A stretch of DNA of 64,000 nt from Pomphorhynchus laevis. Taxonomy: Eukaryota; Acanthocephala; Palaeacanthocephala; Echinorhynchida; Pomphorhynchidae. Every line of letters begins with the position of its first letter. Position 1 is the stretch's first letter. Both the position numbers and the translations under genes were made by a program. The notes beneath the pieces are model-generated. The model saw only the letters and a program-made list of their open reading frames with translations, searched no databases and was not told the origin of the DNA. Location of the stretch: the NCBI GenBank assembly GCA_012934845.2, contig WNNJ02001975.1, forward strand, positions 1 to 64,000, read 5' to 3'. Positions 35,068-46,169 of the stretch are shown here, one piece after another.

Positions 35068-35636
35068 ATCTACAAATATTACGTAGGATTATAATAAAGT
35101 GTAAAACGCAATTAAGTATATATACGCAATTAGATAAAGTATTCTCCTTTTTTGTAAAAATTCAAGCATTTGAGTAAACGCGATTAATCACAAAGATCCC
35201 TAAATGAATATCTGAATGTGATATCTTTGGATATACCTTACATTCAGTGATACAAATGTCATCTCAGTGAACCCAATGAATGTATACACGCGAGCATAAG
35301 TCATTCATGTCAATTTAATTAGATTATCCGTGCGAATTTCTGTAAAGTACTTGAATACGAAATTGTGTTTGAGCTATCAATTAATGTGTTCATAACTGTT
35401 ATTAAGTCAGATAAATTACAAAAATATGAATTACACACAAAATAACATTCATTTGTACTCTTTCAAGTCCAGGTATATAATTGTATCAAATAAGCTAATG
35501 TGTGAACATGTTGTTAATATTAAAATTGTCTTAACATTTAGTAAATTTAATTTAAATTGAAATATTTTTGTATTATGTAATTTAAAACGACTATTTTTAA
35601 TTTGGGATTAAACAACAATACCTATTTAATTATGTG
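35068..35636. other. Upstream region of gene 2, no motif defended
   Basis: A/T-rich DNA without open frames or repeats that I recognise. A TTTGTAG acceptor-like sequence directly before the gene 2 ATG suggests that the transcription start and a non-coding exon lie somewhere in or beyond this stretch. Confidence 0.35.
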
Positions 35637-35965
35637 AATACAATTGTCGAGGTAATCGACAATTGTATTCACAACCTACCGGGTGAGGTAGCCGAATATG
35701 CAGAATACTATAAGGAAAAGTAAAACGAGATCGATAATAGGATATATACATTCGTTCCAGTAGCTGAGTCCTTGGGTGTCTTGGGCAAGGAAACCTCGTA
35801 TTTTATAAGTAAGATATCGGAAAGATGATGTCCGGTATCACACGTGAAATTCGATCAATGGCTTTCCTCAGGCAGCGATTAAGCGTACCGTTTCAGCGAG
35901 GCAATGTCGCTTGTATACTCGAGTGCCTAAGCGATAAATCGGTTACCGATTTTTTTTGGAAGGAT
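35637..35965 (+). pseudogene. LINE-D C-terminal relic with a hairpin at its start
   Basis: A perfect hairpin GAATACAATTGTCGA / TCGACAATTGTATTC with a 5-nt loop (35,637-35,671) is followed by the plus-strand reading GEVAEYAEYYKEK, a FVPVAESLGVLGKE block, and in another frame FLRQRLSVPFQRGNVACIL. The order and motifs match the tails at 0.54 and 38.3 kb and resemble restriction-like-endonuclease LINE C-termini (inference from recalled family features). The frame is broken at least twice and no RT core is adjacent. Confidence 0.4.
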
Positions 35966-36189
35966 GATAATGCCCGTATTGAAAACTAAAATCATAATGT
36001 ATTTGAATTGATAATTTTTAAAAATTGATGTTTTGTCGTCGAGTAAATATGTTTTAGTAATTACGCTATAGATCTTGTAAACAAAAGATGCTGTAAATTG
36101 AACGTATTTAAAGATTTTGAGAGACTTTAAAGCAAATCAATAAAACCTTTGAAGGTACATACCTGTACAATGTGACATTTATATTGTAA

Positions 36190-36410
36190 TTTAAAATTTA
36201 AAAAAAACGTTTAAGATTTTTTTATCAATATTTCTTCCACCAATTGTCGACATCGTCAGGATAAATTGTAATTAGCTGGAACAGTTATAAATCTTCTTAA
36301 AGTGTTCCATCAAATTACAATTTATCCTGACGATGTCTACAATTGATGTAAGAAATATTGATAACAAAATCTTAAACGTTTTTTGGCTGGGTTTGGCCCT
36401 AAAACCATTC
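36190..36410. mobile_element. MITE with arms of about 90 bp
   Basis: Left arm AACGTTTAAGATTTTTTTAT through GACATCGTCAGGATAAATTG and right arm CAATTTATCCTGACGATGTC through AATCTTAAACGTTTTTTGGC are imperfect reverse complements around a roughly 30-bp centre. The right end extends to GGCTGGGTTTGGCCCTAAAA; the left end lacks this outer 30 bp. The interior is non-coding. A solo arm is at 22,195-22,320. Superfamily and target duplication are undetermined. Confidence 0.75.
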
Positions 36411-36769
36411 ACTAATATTTCAACCCAGCATGTCTCATTCCGATTCAATGAATTTAAAATTAATTTACAGCATTAAAACATTAAAACAAGCATTTAGTAC
36501 CAGAGCGGGTTCGGTCCATTCATTATTTCTAATTAAACAAATATTTAATCTCATTTAGTAATTCGTTTTAATTGAAATAACTAATTTTCAGCTATATTTC
36601 TTTTAAAAATATTTAATTTGAAGACGAAATTGCATGCAAATTTGTTTATACTTCTTCAAGTATATTTTACATGTTCAGTCATCGAAATAAATATTCGGAA
36701 AGTGACGAATTGATCAACTTTTAAATTGATTCATGAATTAGATTACATTGCATGTCAGTCAAAATGAAT

Positions 36770-37990
36770 AGGGTTTTGCGATGAGCTGATGCGCAATCAT
36801 GCTAATCGGAAATGTTAAAAGCGATCGTCGTGGTATTTACATTACCTGAATGACGTATATATTACTTGTATAGCGTGGATGAACATACGACGCCTTCGAA
36901 CATTGAACACAGCAGCAGCAGCAAATCATAAACAAATGTTTCTTTTATCGCGCATTGGACACTGACGATAGCGCGTAAGAACAATTTACGAATTTGTGAT
37001 AGCGATGCTCTCGTTCAAAAGAGTAACTAGAATATAAAGATATATCCATTTATTGAACTGTTGAAGTTACTGCGTCCGCTATCAGAATAAAAATTGTTCT
37101 TCTACCACCATTTAGTTGTGTGAGAGTAATCAATGCAATTAGAAATAGCGAGTCACAATGAATTGTTAGCAACGATGTAGTGGCATATAACAAAAAGGGT
37201 ACATGCGGCGCGTTTTCAACTTTCACTATATCCAGAGGTACAAGCCGAAACAATAAGATTTGGAAATTTATCGAATTAGTCCATGTTGCTGAATGCTAAT
37301 GAGCGAGTAAGAAGAAGAGCAACGTCGAGCGGTCACACAAATTGCCCATGTTGCCGATATATTACGCATTCCTGCTCATCAGACGCAGCATCGTCTTAAT
37401 CGTCGTTGTTTATTAGCAAGTGAAAGGAAAAAGAAAGAAAAAAAGGAAAAAAAATACGAAACAGAGAAAATGCCGCAATTGCGCAATGCTTTTTTTGCTG
37501 AATATTTGAAATAGAAGAAAAACCGACGTCAGCAAAGATATACAGAAACAAAAGAGTACAGACCTGCTGCAACAACGCAACAATGAACATTACGACGGAG
37601 ACGAGGAGAAAATAAAGATCAAAAGTAAAAACAAGTCATGCGAAAATTATCAGCCGCGAAATGTAAGGGGAAGACAACAAATCAAAGTGAAGGATCGGCA
37701 GCCATTGTTTAAATGTAATTGGACGACGGAGTGTTCAATATTATTCTATTGCAAGGGCGGATTGTAACCTGTGGCAAGAGGGTATTCCTCCATTCAAGAA
37801 CGGATGCAGCAACAAAATAGTCATGCAAGTGGATTATATGACTAAGTCTTTACAAAAAGATTCATGTTGGCATAAATGTTGAGGCGGGAAGAAACAGAGA
37901 TATTAAGACGTCGCTATTACGAGGATTTCACTACAGTTTGGAAATTTCACCACAAAATAATATCAAAATGATAATTAAATATTACAATAT
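36770..37990. other. GC-raised, purine-rich region with coding-like remains, unidentified
   Basis: Composition changes from A/T-rich to mixed, with CAG repeats near 36,912 and a long AAGAAAGAAAAAAAGG purine tract near 37,430. One plus-strand frame at about 37,310-37,690 has arginine-rich pieces (EQRRAVTQIA, QHRLNRRC) interrupted by stops. These recall the basic repeats found before some helicase-type transposon proteins, but the likeness is too weak to name. The minus strand has short frames at 37,050-37,253 and 37,396-37,590 that are probably chance. Confidence 0.25.
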
Positions 37991-38224
37991 CCATGAGTTT
38001 TTAAAAAGAGAAAATTATCGCAATTTATGTATTTTTGGAAACAGATCAGGGTAAAAATTGAAATTAGTATTACAACATTTAACCGTGAGACCCATACGCC
38101 TTTCGGTTTAGAAACCATACAAAAACTAAAAAATAAGCTTTAAATATTTAATATTAAATAGTAATAAATTAATGGTAATATATAAATTATATATTAATAA
38201 AAATAATTATATATTATATATAAG

Positions 38225-38440
38225 ATGATTCGTCAAATCGGCGTTGCTCGAAATTGTCGTGATGATAATTTCAAAATATTGATAGATTTTCAAATCGAGT
38301 TGGAATTCTTCAGTGATTTCCAACTCGATCAACCTACTGGTGAGGTAGCCGCTTTTGCGGAATACAAGAAGGAAAAGTACAACGAGATCGATAATAGCAT
38401 ACATTCTTTCCAGAAGCTGAATATAATTTATATAATTGAT
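38225..38440 (+). pseudogene. LINE-D C-terminal relic, second hairpin-led copy
   Basis: The open stretch 38,225-38,464 contains QPTGEVAAFAEYKKEKYNEI, whose KK.KYNE motif matches the lysine/tyrosine motif expected in restriction-like endonucleases, and which agrees with the 35.7 kb copy over GAGGTAGCCG through ACGAGATCGATAATA. A hairpin ATCGAGTTGGAA / TTCCAACTCGAT (about 38,297-38,331) stands directly before the shared part. Homology ends after about 110 bp. Confidence 0.4.
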
Positions 38441-38464
38441 ATATATATGGCTAATATGAAATAA

Positions 38465-39332
38465 TAAATAAGCAAAATATTAAAAAGAATAATATACGAT
38501 TTAAATATTTAATATTAAAGGGCAATAAATTAATAATATAAAAATTATACGTTAATACTACAGTATATTAATATTTGACTAAATATTACATTTTAGAATA
38601 TAAGATATTAATATTTAAATTTTTAAAAAAATATTGTTTTTTAGATAAATATTTTGCCAAATTTTGTTGAAAATTTCAAAATAATAATAAAATAATGCAA
38701 AAAAAAACGATCGATGATATATTAATTATATTATTGATATATGTGATATAATCTGAATTAAGGTTGTATTAAATTAGATTGTTTAAAAAATTTGTATTAA
38801 ATATATTTTTAAATAATACAATACCTGAATAAATTATTTGTTTATTTATTAATGGTTTATTAATCAAATAATTATCTTACCAAGATATTAATATTGACAA
38901 AAACTTGAGAGATAAAATAATTGCATTCCAGTTTGTAGAAATCTCAAGTTCTAAATCGTAAAAATCTCAAGTTGCAGACCGTAGAGCGAAATTCTCACAT
39001 ATAGAATTTTCATATCAAGCATAGCGATTACTAACGATTATCATATCGTTTTATATTAATCTTATTTGTTTAATTAATCATGTTATCTATATGTTATCGA
39101 TTAATCATTATATTAATCATGTTATCTGCATAGCGCACATATACCCAAGTATAATATTATTATTGAATTTTATGTAGCAAGAATGCTATCGATTTTATAT
39201 AAATTAATATTATCGATATACAATATAATATATAAAATACAATATAACATGTTTTAATTTATAATATAAGACATAATATAAGATATAATATAAGCTATAA
39301 TATATTTTCCTTAAATTAATATAAGATAACAT
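38465..39332. other. A/T-rich, gene-free
   Basis: Very A/T-rich DNA with short simple tracts. I see no gene, repeat family or strong structure. Confidence 0.5.
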
Positions 39333-40662
39333 AATATAAGATATAATATATTATATATTTTCCTTAAATTAATTATTTTCCTTAATTGATCAGCTAACAT
39401 TTTACATAAATGTTTAATTAAAATTACTTTTTAATAAAAATAATTAACTTCTTTATGATAATAAAATTGAATTATTTTAATAATCTTAAATAAAATATTT
39501 ATTGTATAAAATATATTATATATAAAAAATATATATAATTATATAATATATATAATTATATATAAAATATATATAATTTATATATAATATATATATTATA
39601 TTTAATTCTGTTAAAGATAATTTTGAATTTATCAAATTCAAAATAATCATTTTGAATTTGATATTTGTTTTTATAGAATCAAAAAATTTTAACTTGAAAA
39701 TTATAATTTTTCCCGAAAGATCAAGTCTTATTAAAGAACAAGACTTTTACTATTAAAGATATTTTTAATTATCGAGCAGTGGGTAGTAACTGTTTAATTC
39801 AAAAGTTCATGGTGAATTTATCTGCCGATTTTATTATTATCAGTTACAATGCAAACATCATCTTAGATCATAAGCTTAGTTTTAAACGTGGTAGTCGGCT
39901 ATCTTATTTTACTTAAACTTATATTGTTGTACATAAACTATTGTTTGAATTAGTTACGACTTTTTTGAAAATTGCTATTTCGTATTCCTTAAAAGCAAAG
40001 TATTCAGATGTGTACACCTTTCTTTCAATCAATATCCAAATTACAATGAATATAAATCAAATGAGGTTATCTTTAGCTTCCAATTATTTGATTGTGGATA
40101 GACAAATCATATCAGTTAACTGAGTATTTTGTACCATATACATTTTAAAATAATTAATTAAAAATAAAAGTTTAAACAAGTTAATATTTTAATCCTAAAA
40201 TTTATATAATTTAGATCTATAAAAGGGATTGCTTTTCGAACTCAATTTATATGAATTGATTAGTTGATAATATAATAATAAATAATTATATAAGATTTTA
40301 TTCAATCAATATTTATATAACGATATAATTTATTGATGCATTGAAATCGTCTTGTTGATAGTCGATTAATAATATAATATATATTATATTATTAAATATA
40401 ATATATATTATATATAAATTATATATATTTTATATATAATTATATATATTATATAATTATATATATTTTTTATATATAATATATTTTATACAATAAATAT
40501 TTTATTTAAGATTATTAAAATAATTCAATTTTATTATCATAAAGAAGTTAATTATTTTTATTAAAAAGTAATTTTAATTAAACATTTATGTAAAATGTTA
40601 GCTGATCAATTAAGGAAAATAATTAATTTAAGGAAAATATATAATATATAATATCTTATATT
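39333..40662. repeat. Inverted repeat, arms about 270 bp, spacer about 790 bp
   Basis: Left arm 39,333-39,602 and right arm 40,392-40,662 are nearly exact reverse complements; two landmarks (outer ends and TGATCA at 39,387 and 40,603) give the same position sum, 79,995. Both arms are extremely A/T-rich. Just outside the right arm, 40,664-40,740 repeats spacer sequence 40,084-40,165 (GATTGTGGATAGACAAATCA through TAAAATAATTAATTAA) in direct orientation. No coding capacity is seen in the spacer. Confidence 0.8.
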
Positions 40663-41129
40663 ATTTGATTGTGGATAGACAAATCAGATCAGTTAACTGA
40701 GTATTTTGTACCATATACATTTTAAAATAATTAATTAAGGTAAAGATGAAAGTTAAGTTATTTTCATCTTAAGTTAAGATGAAAATAAAATTAAAATAAT
40801 AATCAATAACATTAATAATATTAAAATGGATATTTTAATATTATTTGAAATATAATATGTTGCTTAGATGAAACAAAATATATTTGTTTGTTTTAGAACG
40901 AAATAGAGAGATTTTGAGATATTTCCGGACCTCTTCGACTAACTTGTATTTTAGCTGGCTACATAATAGCTTCAGCTATCAGGTCGCATTACGACAGAAA
41001 GCATGCTCTCCAGACAACTCCACAGGGCGGGACTCATCAGATATAATTTATTATTGAAATTTAAAATAAAAATAAATTTTTATTAATTGATTGATAATAT
41101 CCCATTTATTAGAATAAATATTGGAGCTC

Positions 41130-41275
41130 ATTTTTAGGAACTGATATGCTACCGGGTTCCGTTTCATATTCCTCGACCTAGCATAATAGTAAGGCCAAAT
41201 ACATGCAAAAGATATATTTCTCTTGAAGTAATGTGATTATCTAGTGTAATATCTTATTCTTATACTGTTATGATA
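41130..41275 (-). mobile_element. Diverged copy of the PLE hairpin module (P6)
   Basis: The sequence matches the 3' module of P2, P4 and P5 (GCATATCAG/CTGATATGC-type stem, TTGGCC, then CATGTATTT on the minus strand, and TAATATCTTATTC beyond), with more substitutions than the other three. It stops before the RT end. Adjacent DNA at 40,900-41,045 is GC-richer and unassigned. Confidence 0.45.
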
Positions 41276-41289
41276 TTGGATAATGTGAA

Positions 41290-41570
41290 ACGCTGGAGGT
41301 AAACGAAGAAAGTCAAGTGGATTCGAATGGAAGTCTTTATTCTCCCTTCCATTATATTGAATCAGCTGCTGAGGCAGAACAATATCTTCCCCAAGATAAG
41401 TACATTAACGAATCGTCGTTCAACGATCAACACGTACTGAATTCAGACAATAACGAGGAACCACTGTTCAAGAGAAGCGAAAGAAATAAGAAACCTCCCA
41501 AGTATTTAAATGATTACGAATGGGGAAGTGATCAAGTCTACAACATATACAGAGCATATAATTTACGATC
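41290..41570 (+). pseudogene. Possible LTR-retrotransposon fragment (fossil)
   Basis: About 90 residues of plus-strand coding-like sequence include RSERNKKPPKYLNDYE. Basic-plus-PPKYL.DY segments occur in polyproteins of several LTR retrotransposon groups, which is the only basis for the call. It is a small isolated piece without recognisable ends, next to a PLE module and an L2 copy. It could instead be an orphan exon. Confidence 0.25.
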
Positions 41571-41603
41571 CCACTTCAGTTTAAATATATTTTTTCTATT
41601 AAA

Positions 41604-42675
41604 CATTTCGCGTACATTTCGCGCATATTCTAACCCTTCTCTCTCCCATCCTTCGTCCATTCCGTCCGGTGTTCCACAAGGCTCCGTTTTAGGCCCTATA
41701 CTTTTATCTCTTCTTCTTGGTGATTTGCCTTCGATTTCTCATAAATTTAAGTTCCATGTTATGCAATATGCTGATGACATTCTCATCTATGCTCATGCAC
41801 CTGTTTATCGTATTCACGATATTAGTGTTTCCGCTTCCGACTGTCTTGTCTCAATTTCCAATCATCTTTCTTCCCTTCGCCTTTCTCTGAATCCTGATAA
41901 ATCCAAAATTATGTGGATCCTACCTCGACGCCTCGGCTTCGAACCTCCCTCCGTATCATTAAATTCTATAATTCTTCCTATCGTTGATAATCTCGTTTTC
42001 CTAGGCTTCCATTTTGACAACCGACTTTAACTTAAACCTTTCGTTAGAGATAAAGTACGCTCATTCTACCTTGATACTCCGCAACTTCCGTCAAGTTCGT
42101 AGATTGATCGATTTCCCTTCTTGTATGACTCTCATATCATCTCTCCTTTTTTCTAGACTCGATTATTGTCTTAGTCTATTTTCCAACTCACCTAAATCCA
42201 CTCTTCTTCCCCTACAACGCATCGTCAACGCAGCTGTCTGAATTCTCTTCCGTCTTCGTCGTTTTGATCATACATCCTACCATCTTGCTTCTCTCGATTT
42301 GCCTACAATTTATTGTCGTGTTCAAATTCGTCTTCTTATCGTTGCTTTCCGCCTTGTAACTTTTCATACCCCTTCATTTCTCAACCTTCCTTTTCTTGAT
42401 AATTCTCGTCCTGTTTACTGTTCCTTGCGTTCCTGTAATTCCCTTCTTTTACATGTCCCAAACTACTCTACCTCCTTTGGACTCCGCTCCTTCCTGGTGG
42501 CTGCTCCTCTATCGTGGAATCATCTGCCCATTCATATACGCCAATCAACTTCCCTGCAGTGCTTCAAACGACAAATCCGATCCCATTTTAACAATTTATC
42601 TGCTTGACTTTTTCATTTTTGTTTGTGGACTTGTAAGCGTACAGCTTGTACGCATTTGCCACATTAAATAAATTT
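41604..42675 (+). mobile_element. L2-clade LINE copy A1, 5'-truncated, RT to 3' end
   Basis: Begins within RT (RTFRAYSN), then SGVPQGSVLGPILLSLLLGD, VMQYADDILIYAHAP (YADD catalytic pair), NPDKSKIMWILPRR and the thumb, ending in QIRSHFNNLSA and a short 3' UTR with the hairpin GCGTAC/GTACGC. Two frame changes split the RT. It belongs to the sub-family with PRRLGFEPPSVSL, like A5. The GVPQGSVLGPLLF and SAFD.VDHS..L.RL style is that of L2-clade elements. Confidence 0.85.
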
Positions 42676-44320
42676 GTATTTGTTGTTTGTTTTAAAAGTT
42701 ATAAATATCACTAATTTAAATAGTAACTTACAAAGTGTCCTTAAAAATAGAATTAATAATATCGTAAATATATAGTTATCGTAAAAATAAGTTAATAATA
42801 AATAAGTCAATAATGACATGTCATTAGAACAAATCAGATCAGATAACTGAGTCTACGTATTTTGTACTTTAATTAAAGAAAATAAAAATATGATTAATCT
42901 TAAAAAGAGTTAGATATCACTATTTTTATAACGCGATAGTTTATAATTGATTTTAGAGTTCTAAAATATACTCATAATATTTAATTTAAATTCTCATAGA
43001 TTACTGCATAACAACAAAATATAAATCAGGAGCAAATGTAAATGCTATCAATACGTCAAAACAAACGTTCAAATTAAACGTACACATTTTTGTACTATAA
43101 AAAATTAAATAAAATGTTAAATTATTTAAATTATTAAACGCACATATTTTGTACTATACATATATTCTATTTTTATATAAAAATGGAAATATGTACTATT
43201 AATCATAATGGCCCTTCCGTATCTAATACGCCGCCATATCTTAACATCGTCAGCATACATTACGACATCAGAACGAATTACAGATGGGAGATCATTGATA
43301 TAGACAATAAAAAGAATTTACTATTAATCATAATTTCTGTATTTATAAATAGTATGCTACGTTTTAAAATAAAGATTAAAGGTCATCACAGTTTAAAAAA
43401 TAATAAATATTCGTTCTAGTCGAGCTCTATAAAAATCAATATTTACAAGAAAATGCATACAATACGAACATAATGTTTTTCATATTTTGTTATCTGCGAT
43501 TTATATTCGTAAATTGAACAATTTAACAAATTCAAATAAAAATAAAAGTGAACGATCTGATTCCCAAAGATTTGTTTGGTTTATCATTGGTATAAGTATT
43601 AACTAATATACGGATCTTATTGTGATACAGTGCAATCATGCTGATGATCCTTACTCATTACATAACCAGAATGCACACAAGGTCAATATATCAGATCAAA
43701 AATGTGGTTTCTATTAAACAATGCTGGCATTCTTAAATTATATATTATACGTAACTAAATTTCATTGTAAGTTCTCAATCATTTTTACTCGATACCTTTC
43801 TAAGTAAATCATTTAATACTAAATGATTTAATAAATGATTTAATTTATTAAACTACATTTAATATTTAATTTTAACTTGCTATAAAAATTATAATAAATT
43901 ATAAAATTATTATAATTTTATATAAAAATAATAATATTATAATTAATATTATTATATTATATATTATTTATAATATTATAATAATATAATCACTTTTACA
44001 ATCACTTTAAAAACCTGAGAAATTTAAAATAAATTACAACGACGATTTTTATGACGCTTCGCTGTGCTCCAGTAACGATACATTTACCGATACATTTGTG
44101 TTATCGAAAAAAACTACCTTATGCACAAAACCCAAAAGTAGACGATGTGAATTGGTTGATAATAGCAATGAGACCTATTTAGATCATGATCCCATTTAAG
44201 AGCAAAATATTCCGAATACAATAAACAGGAATACCTCATCTGTAGGCAAGCCTTACTTACGTCCGTGAATAAAAAGTCCAAAATAGAAGACAGATAAAAG
44301 ATATAGCACTAAGATATATA
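42676..44320. other. A/T-rich DNA with one LINE relic
   Basis: Apart from the CR1-like fragment at about 43,195-43,330, no gene is seen. The words CAGATAACTGAGTCTACGTA near 42,840 match the PLE terminus at 6,655-6,690. Near 43,900-44,000 there is a long A/T simple tract. Confidence 0.45.
43195..43330 (-). pseudogene. CR1-like LINE (LINE-C) RT palm fragment
   Basis: On the minus strand the fragment reads FIVYINDLPSVIRSD, then VVMYADDVKIWRRI, the palm motif C region of a CR1-like RT (INDLP..., YADD.KIWR). About 45 residues only. The plus-strand frame over the same DNA is its shadow. Confidence 0.6.
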
Positions 44321-44324
44321 GTGT

Positions 44325-45560
44325 TATTTATAGTGTTCTCACTATATGTTCACACTTCTCTATATAGTGTTCTCATCTTCCTCGACCTCTCCTCCGCCTT
44401 CGACATCATCAACAACTCTATTTTCATCGCATTTGTTATGATTACAGCTTTGCTAACTCATCCGGCATGGTTTGCATCATATCTATCTGAAAATTCCTTT
44501 CGCGTCTGTGCTAATTCATCATCCTCAAATCCCAACCCTATTTTCTGAGAGGTCCCACAAGGTTCTGACTGAGGTTCATGCTTTTATTTTTTCTGCTTGG
44601 CAAACTCTCTTCGTTTATCAAAACTTACTCCTCTAACGTCATGCTAAACGCAGATGACATAATCATATATGCTCATGTACCCACCCATCGCAAACAGGAT
44701 ATCGGGATTTCTGCCTCCAACTGTTTCTTCTATCGATGAACGTATATCCTATCTTCACCTTGTTCTAAACCAAGACAAATCCAAAATAATGTGGATCCTC
44801 CCCCATCAGCCTAACATATCCCTTCTTCCTTTATCTTTTCCCTCATAAATCATTCCCATAGTCCATATTCTAACTTTTTTAGGATTCCATTTCCATGATC
44901 ACGTTTCTCTTAAACCCTTCGTCCGTGACAAGGTCTGCTCATCTAATTAAATTCTCCGTAACATCCGCAGTATCCGCCCCCATATCGAGTTCCGTTCTTG
45001 TATGTCTCTTATTTCATCGCTTTTCTTCCCTAAATCGATTACTGCCTCAGCCTTTTCGCCAATTCTCCAAAATCCATCATCTTACCCCTACAACGAATAA
45101 TCAACTCCGCCGTCTGAGTGCTCTTTCGTCTTCATCGCTTCAACCACACATCCACATATCTTGCCCAACTCTCCTGGCTACCATCCACAGTCCCATAAAA
45201 CTCCGCCTTCTTCTCGTAACTTTTCGTCTCATCGCTGTCGGCTCCCCATCGTTCATCAACCTTCCTTTCTTAGACGACACTCGCCCCACCTCGCTATCAC
45301 TGCGTTCTCGGAATTCATTCTTACTCTACGTTCCCAACTGCTCTAACAACTACGGTCTCCGATTTTTCCTCGTCGCTCCCCACTCGCCTGGAATCAGATC
45401 CCATTCGACGCCGCCGCGCTCCCTTTTTTATTGCATTCAAACGCCGCCTCCGTATCCACCTCCTCGACTAATGATTTAGATTTTTATATTTTGTCGTTGT
45501 GGTCATGTAAGCGTGCGCCGGCCCGCATTTCCCACGTAAAATTAAATCCTTTTAAACGGT
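44325..45560 (+). mobile_element. L2-clade LINE copy A2, old and degraded
   Basis: Begins at RT motif A (SLYSVLIFLDLSSAFDIIN), with WFASYLSENSFRVC, then broken frames across the palm and thumb to a C-terminus resembling A6 (LPFLDDTRPTSLSLRSRNSF), and a 3' hairpin GCGTGC/GCCCGC near 45,511. It has more frame breaks and substitutions than A6 or A8, so it is older. Confidence 0.85.
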
Positions 45561-46169
45561 ATAGCACATATATATCTTCAAGTAATGTTACATATGAACA
45601 AATAAGGAATAAACAAAGAAGCAAAAATGTGAATAACGAGAGTGATCATATGATATTATATAATTTCTTCTGTGTATATTTTTATTTGTCGACAGTTACC
45701 ATAATTACTTCCAAACTACATTTACAACAATAAGTAGATGCCCCACCCACAATCGGTTCTTTAAATAAAAGTCGAATTTGACATATAAGTAAAGATGGTT
45801 ACATCGTTTTCACAAAGTTCTCGAATTATCTTCAACAGCATATCGGGTACATGTTGATGACGAGATAAATGCCACTAGTCTTGTTGTATATGATATGTTT
45901 ACTATCGACAAAGATACCATTATCAGTGGATTCAGAATACAAATCTCTGTTTCGATTAGGAGCGCAATCGCAATGCGAAATACAAGGCTTGTTGAAGGTA
46001 GTACTAGACTCAGTTGATGGTGCCAAATTTATTTTAGAAAGGGAATGTTGACTGAAAGGCAAGCCTTTTTGAGTCTATAAGAATATAACAGTTGAACACA
46101 AACTTTTGCCATGAATTTAACACCAGACTTGAAACGAATTTGAAAAAGGTGATTGACATTATCCAAACA
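45561..46169. other. Unassigned sequence before LINE-C
   Basis: At 45,840-46,060 both strands are open for 60-76 residues (plus: DSEYKSLFRLGAQSQCEIQG), with a composition more protein-like than the flanks. It may be the upstream part of the CR1-like copy that follows, but no endonuclease motif is recognised. Confidence 0.25.

Noticed and set aside
36912-36926. CAG repeat tract as a coding polyglutamine
   Set aside because: Four units only and no open frame around it.
37300-37700. Helitron-like arginine-rich N-terminal repeats
   Set aside because: Only two short basic pieces with stops between them; no helicase or replication motif nearby.
40985-41045. CTGATGAGTCCC on the minus strand, like a hammerhead core
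   Set aside because: No GAAA with a closing stem follows at a suitable distance.
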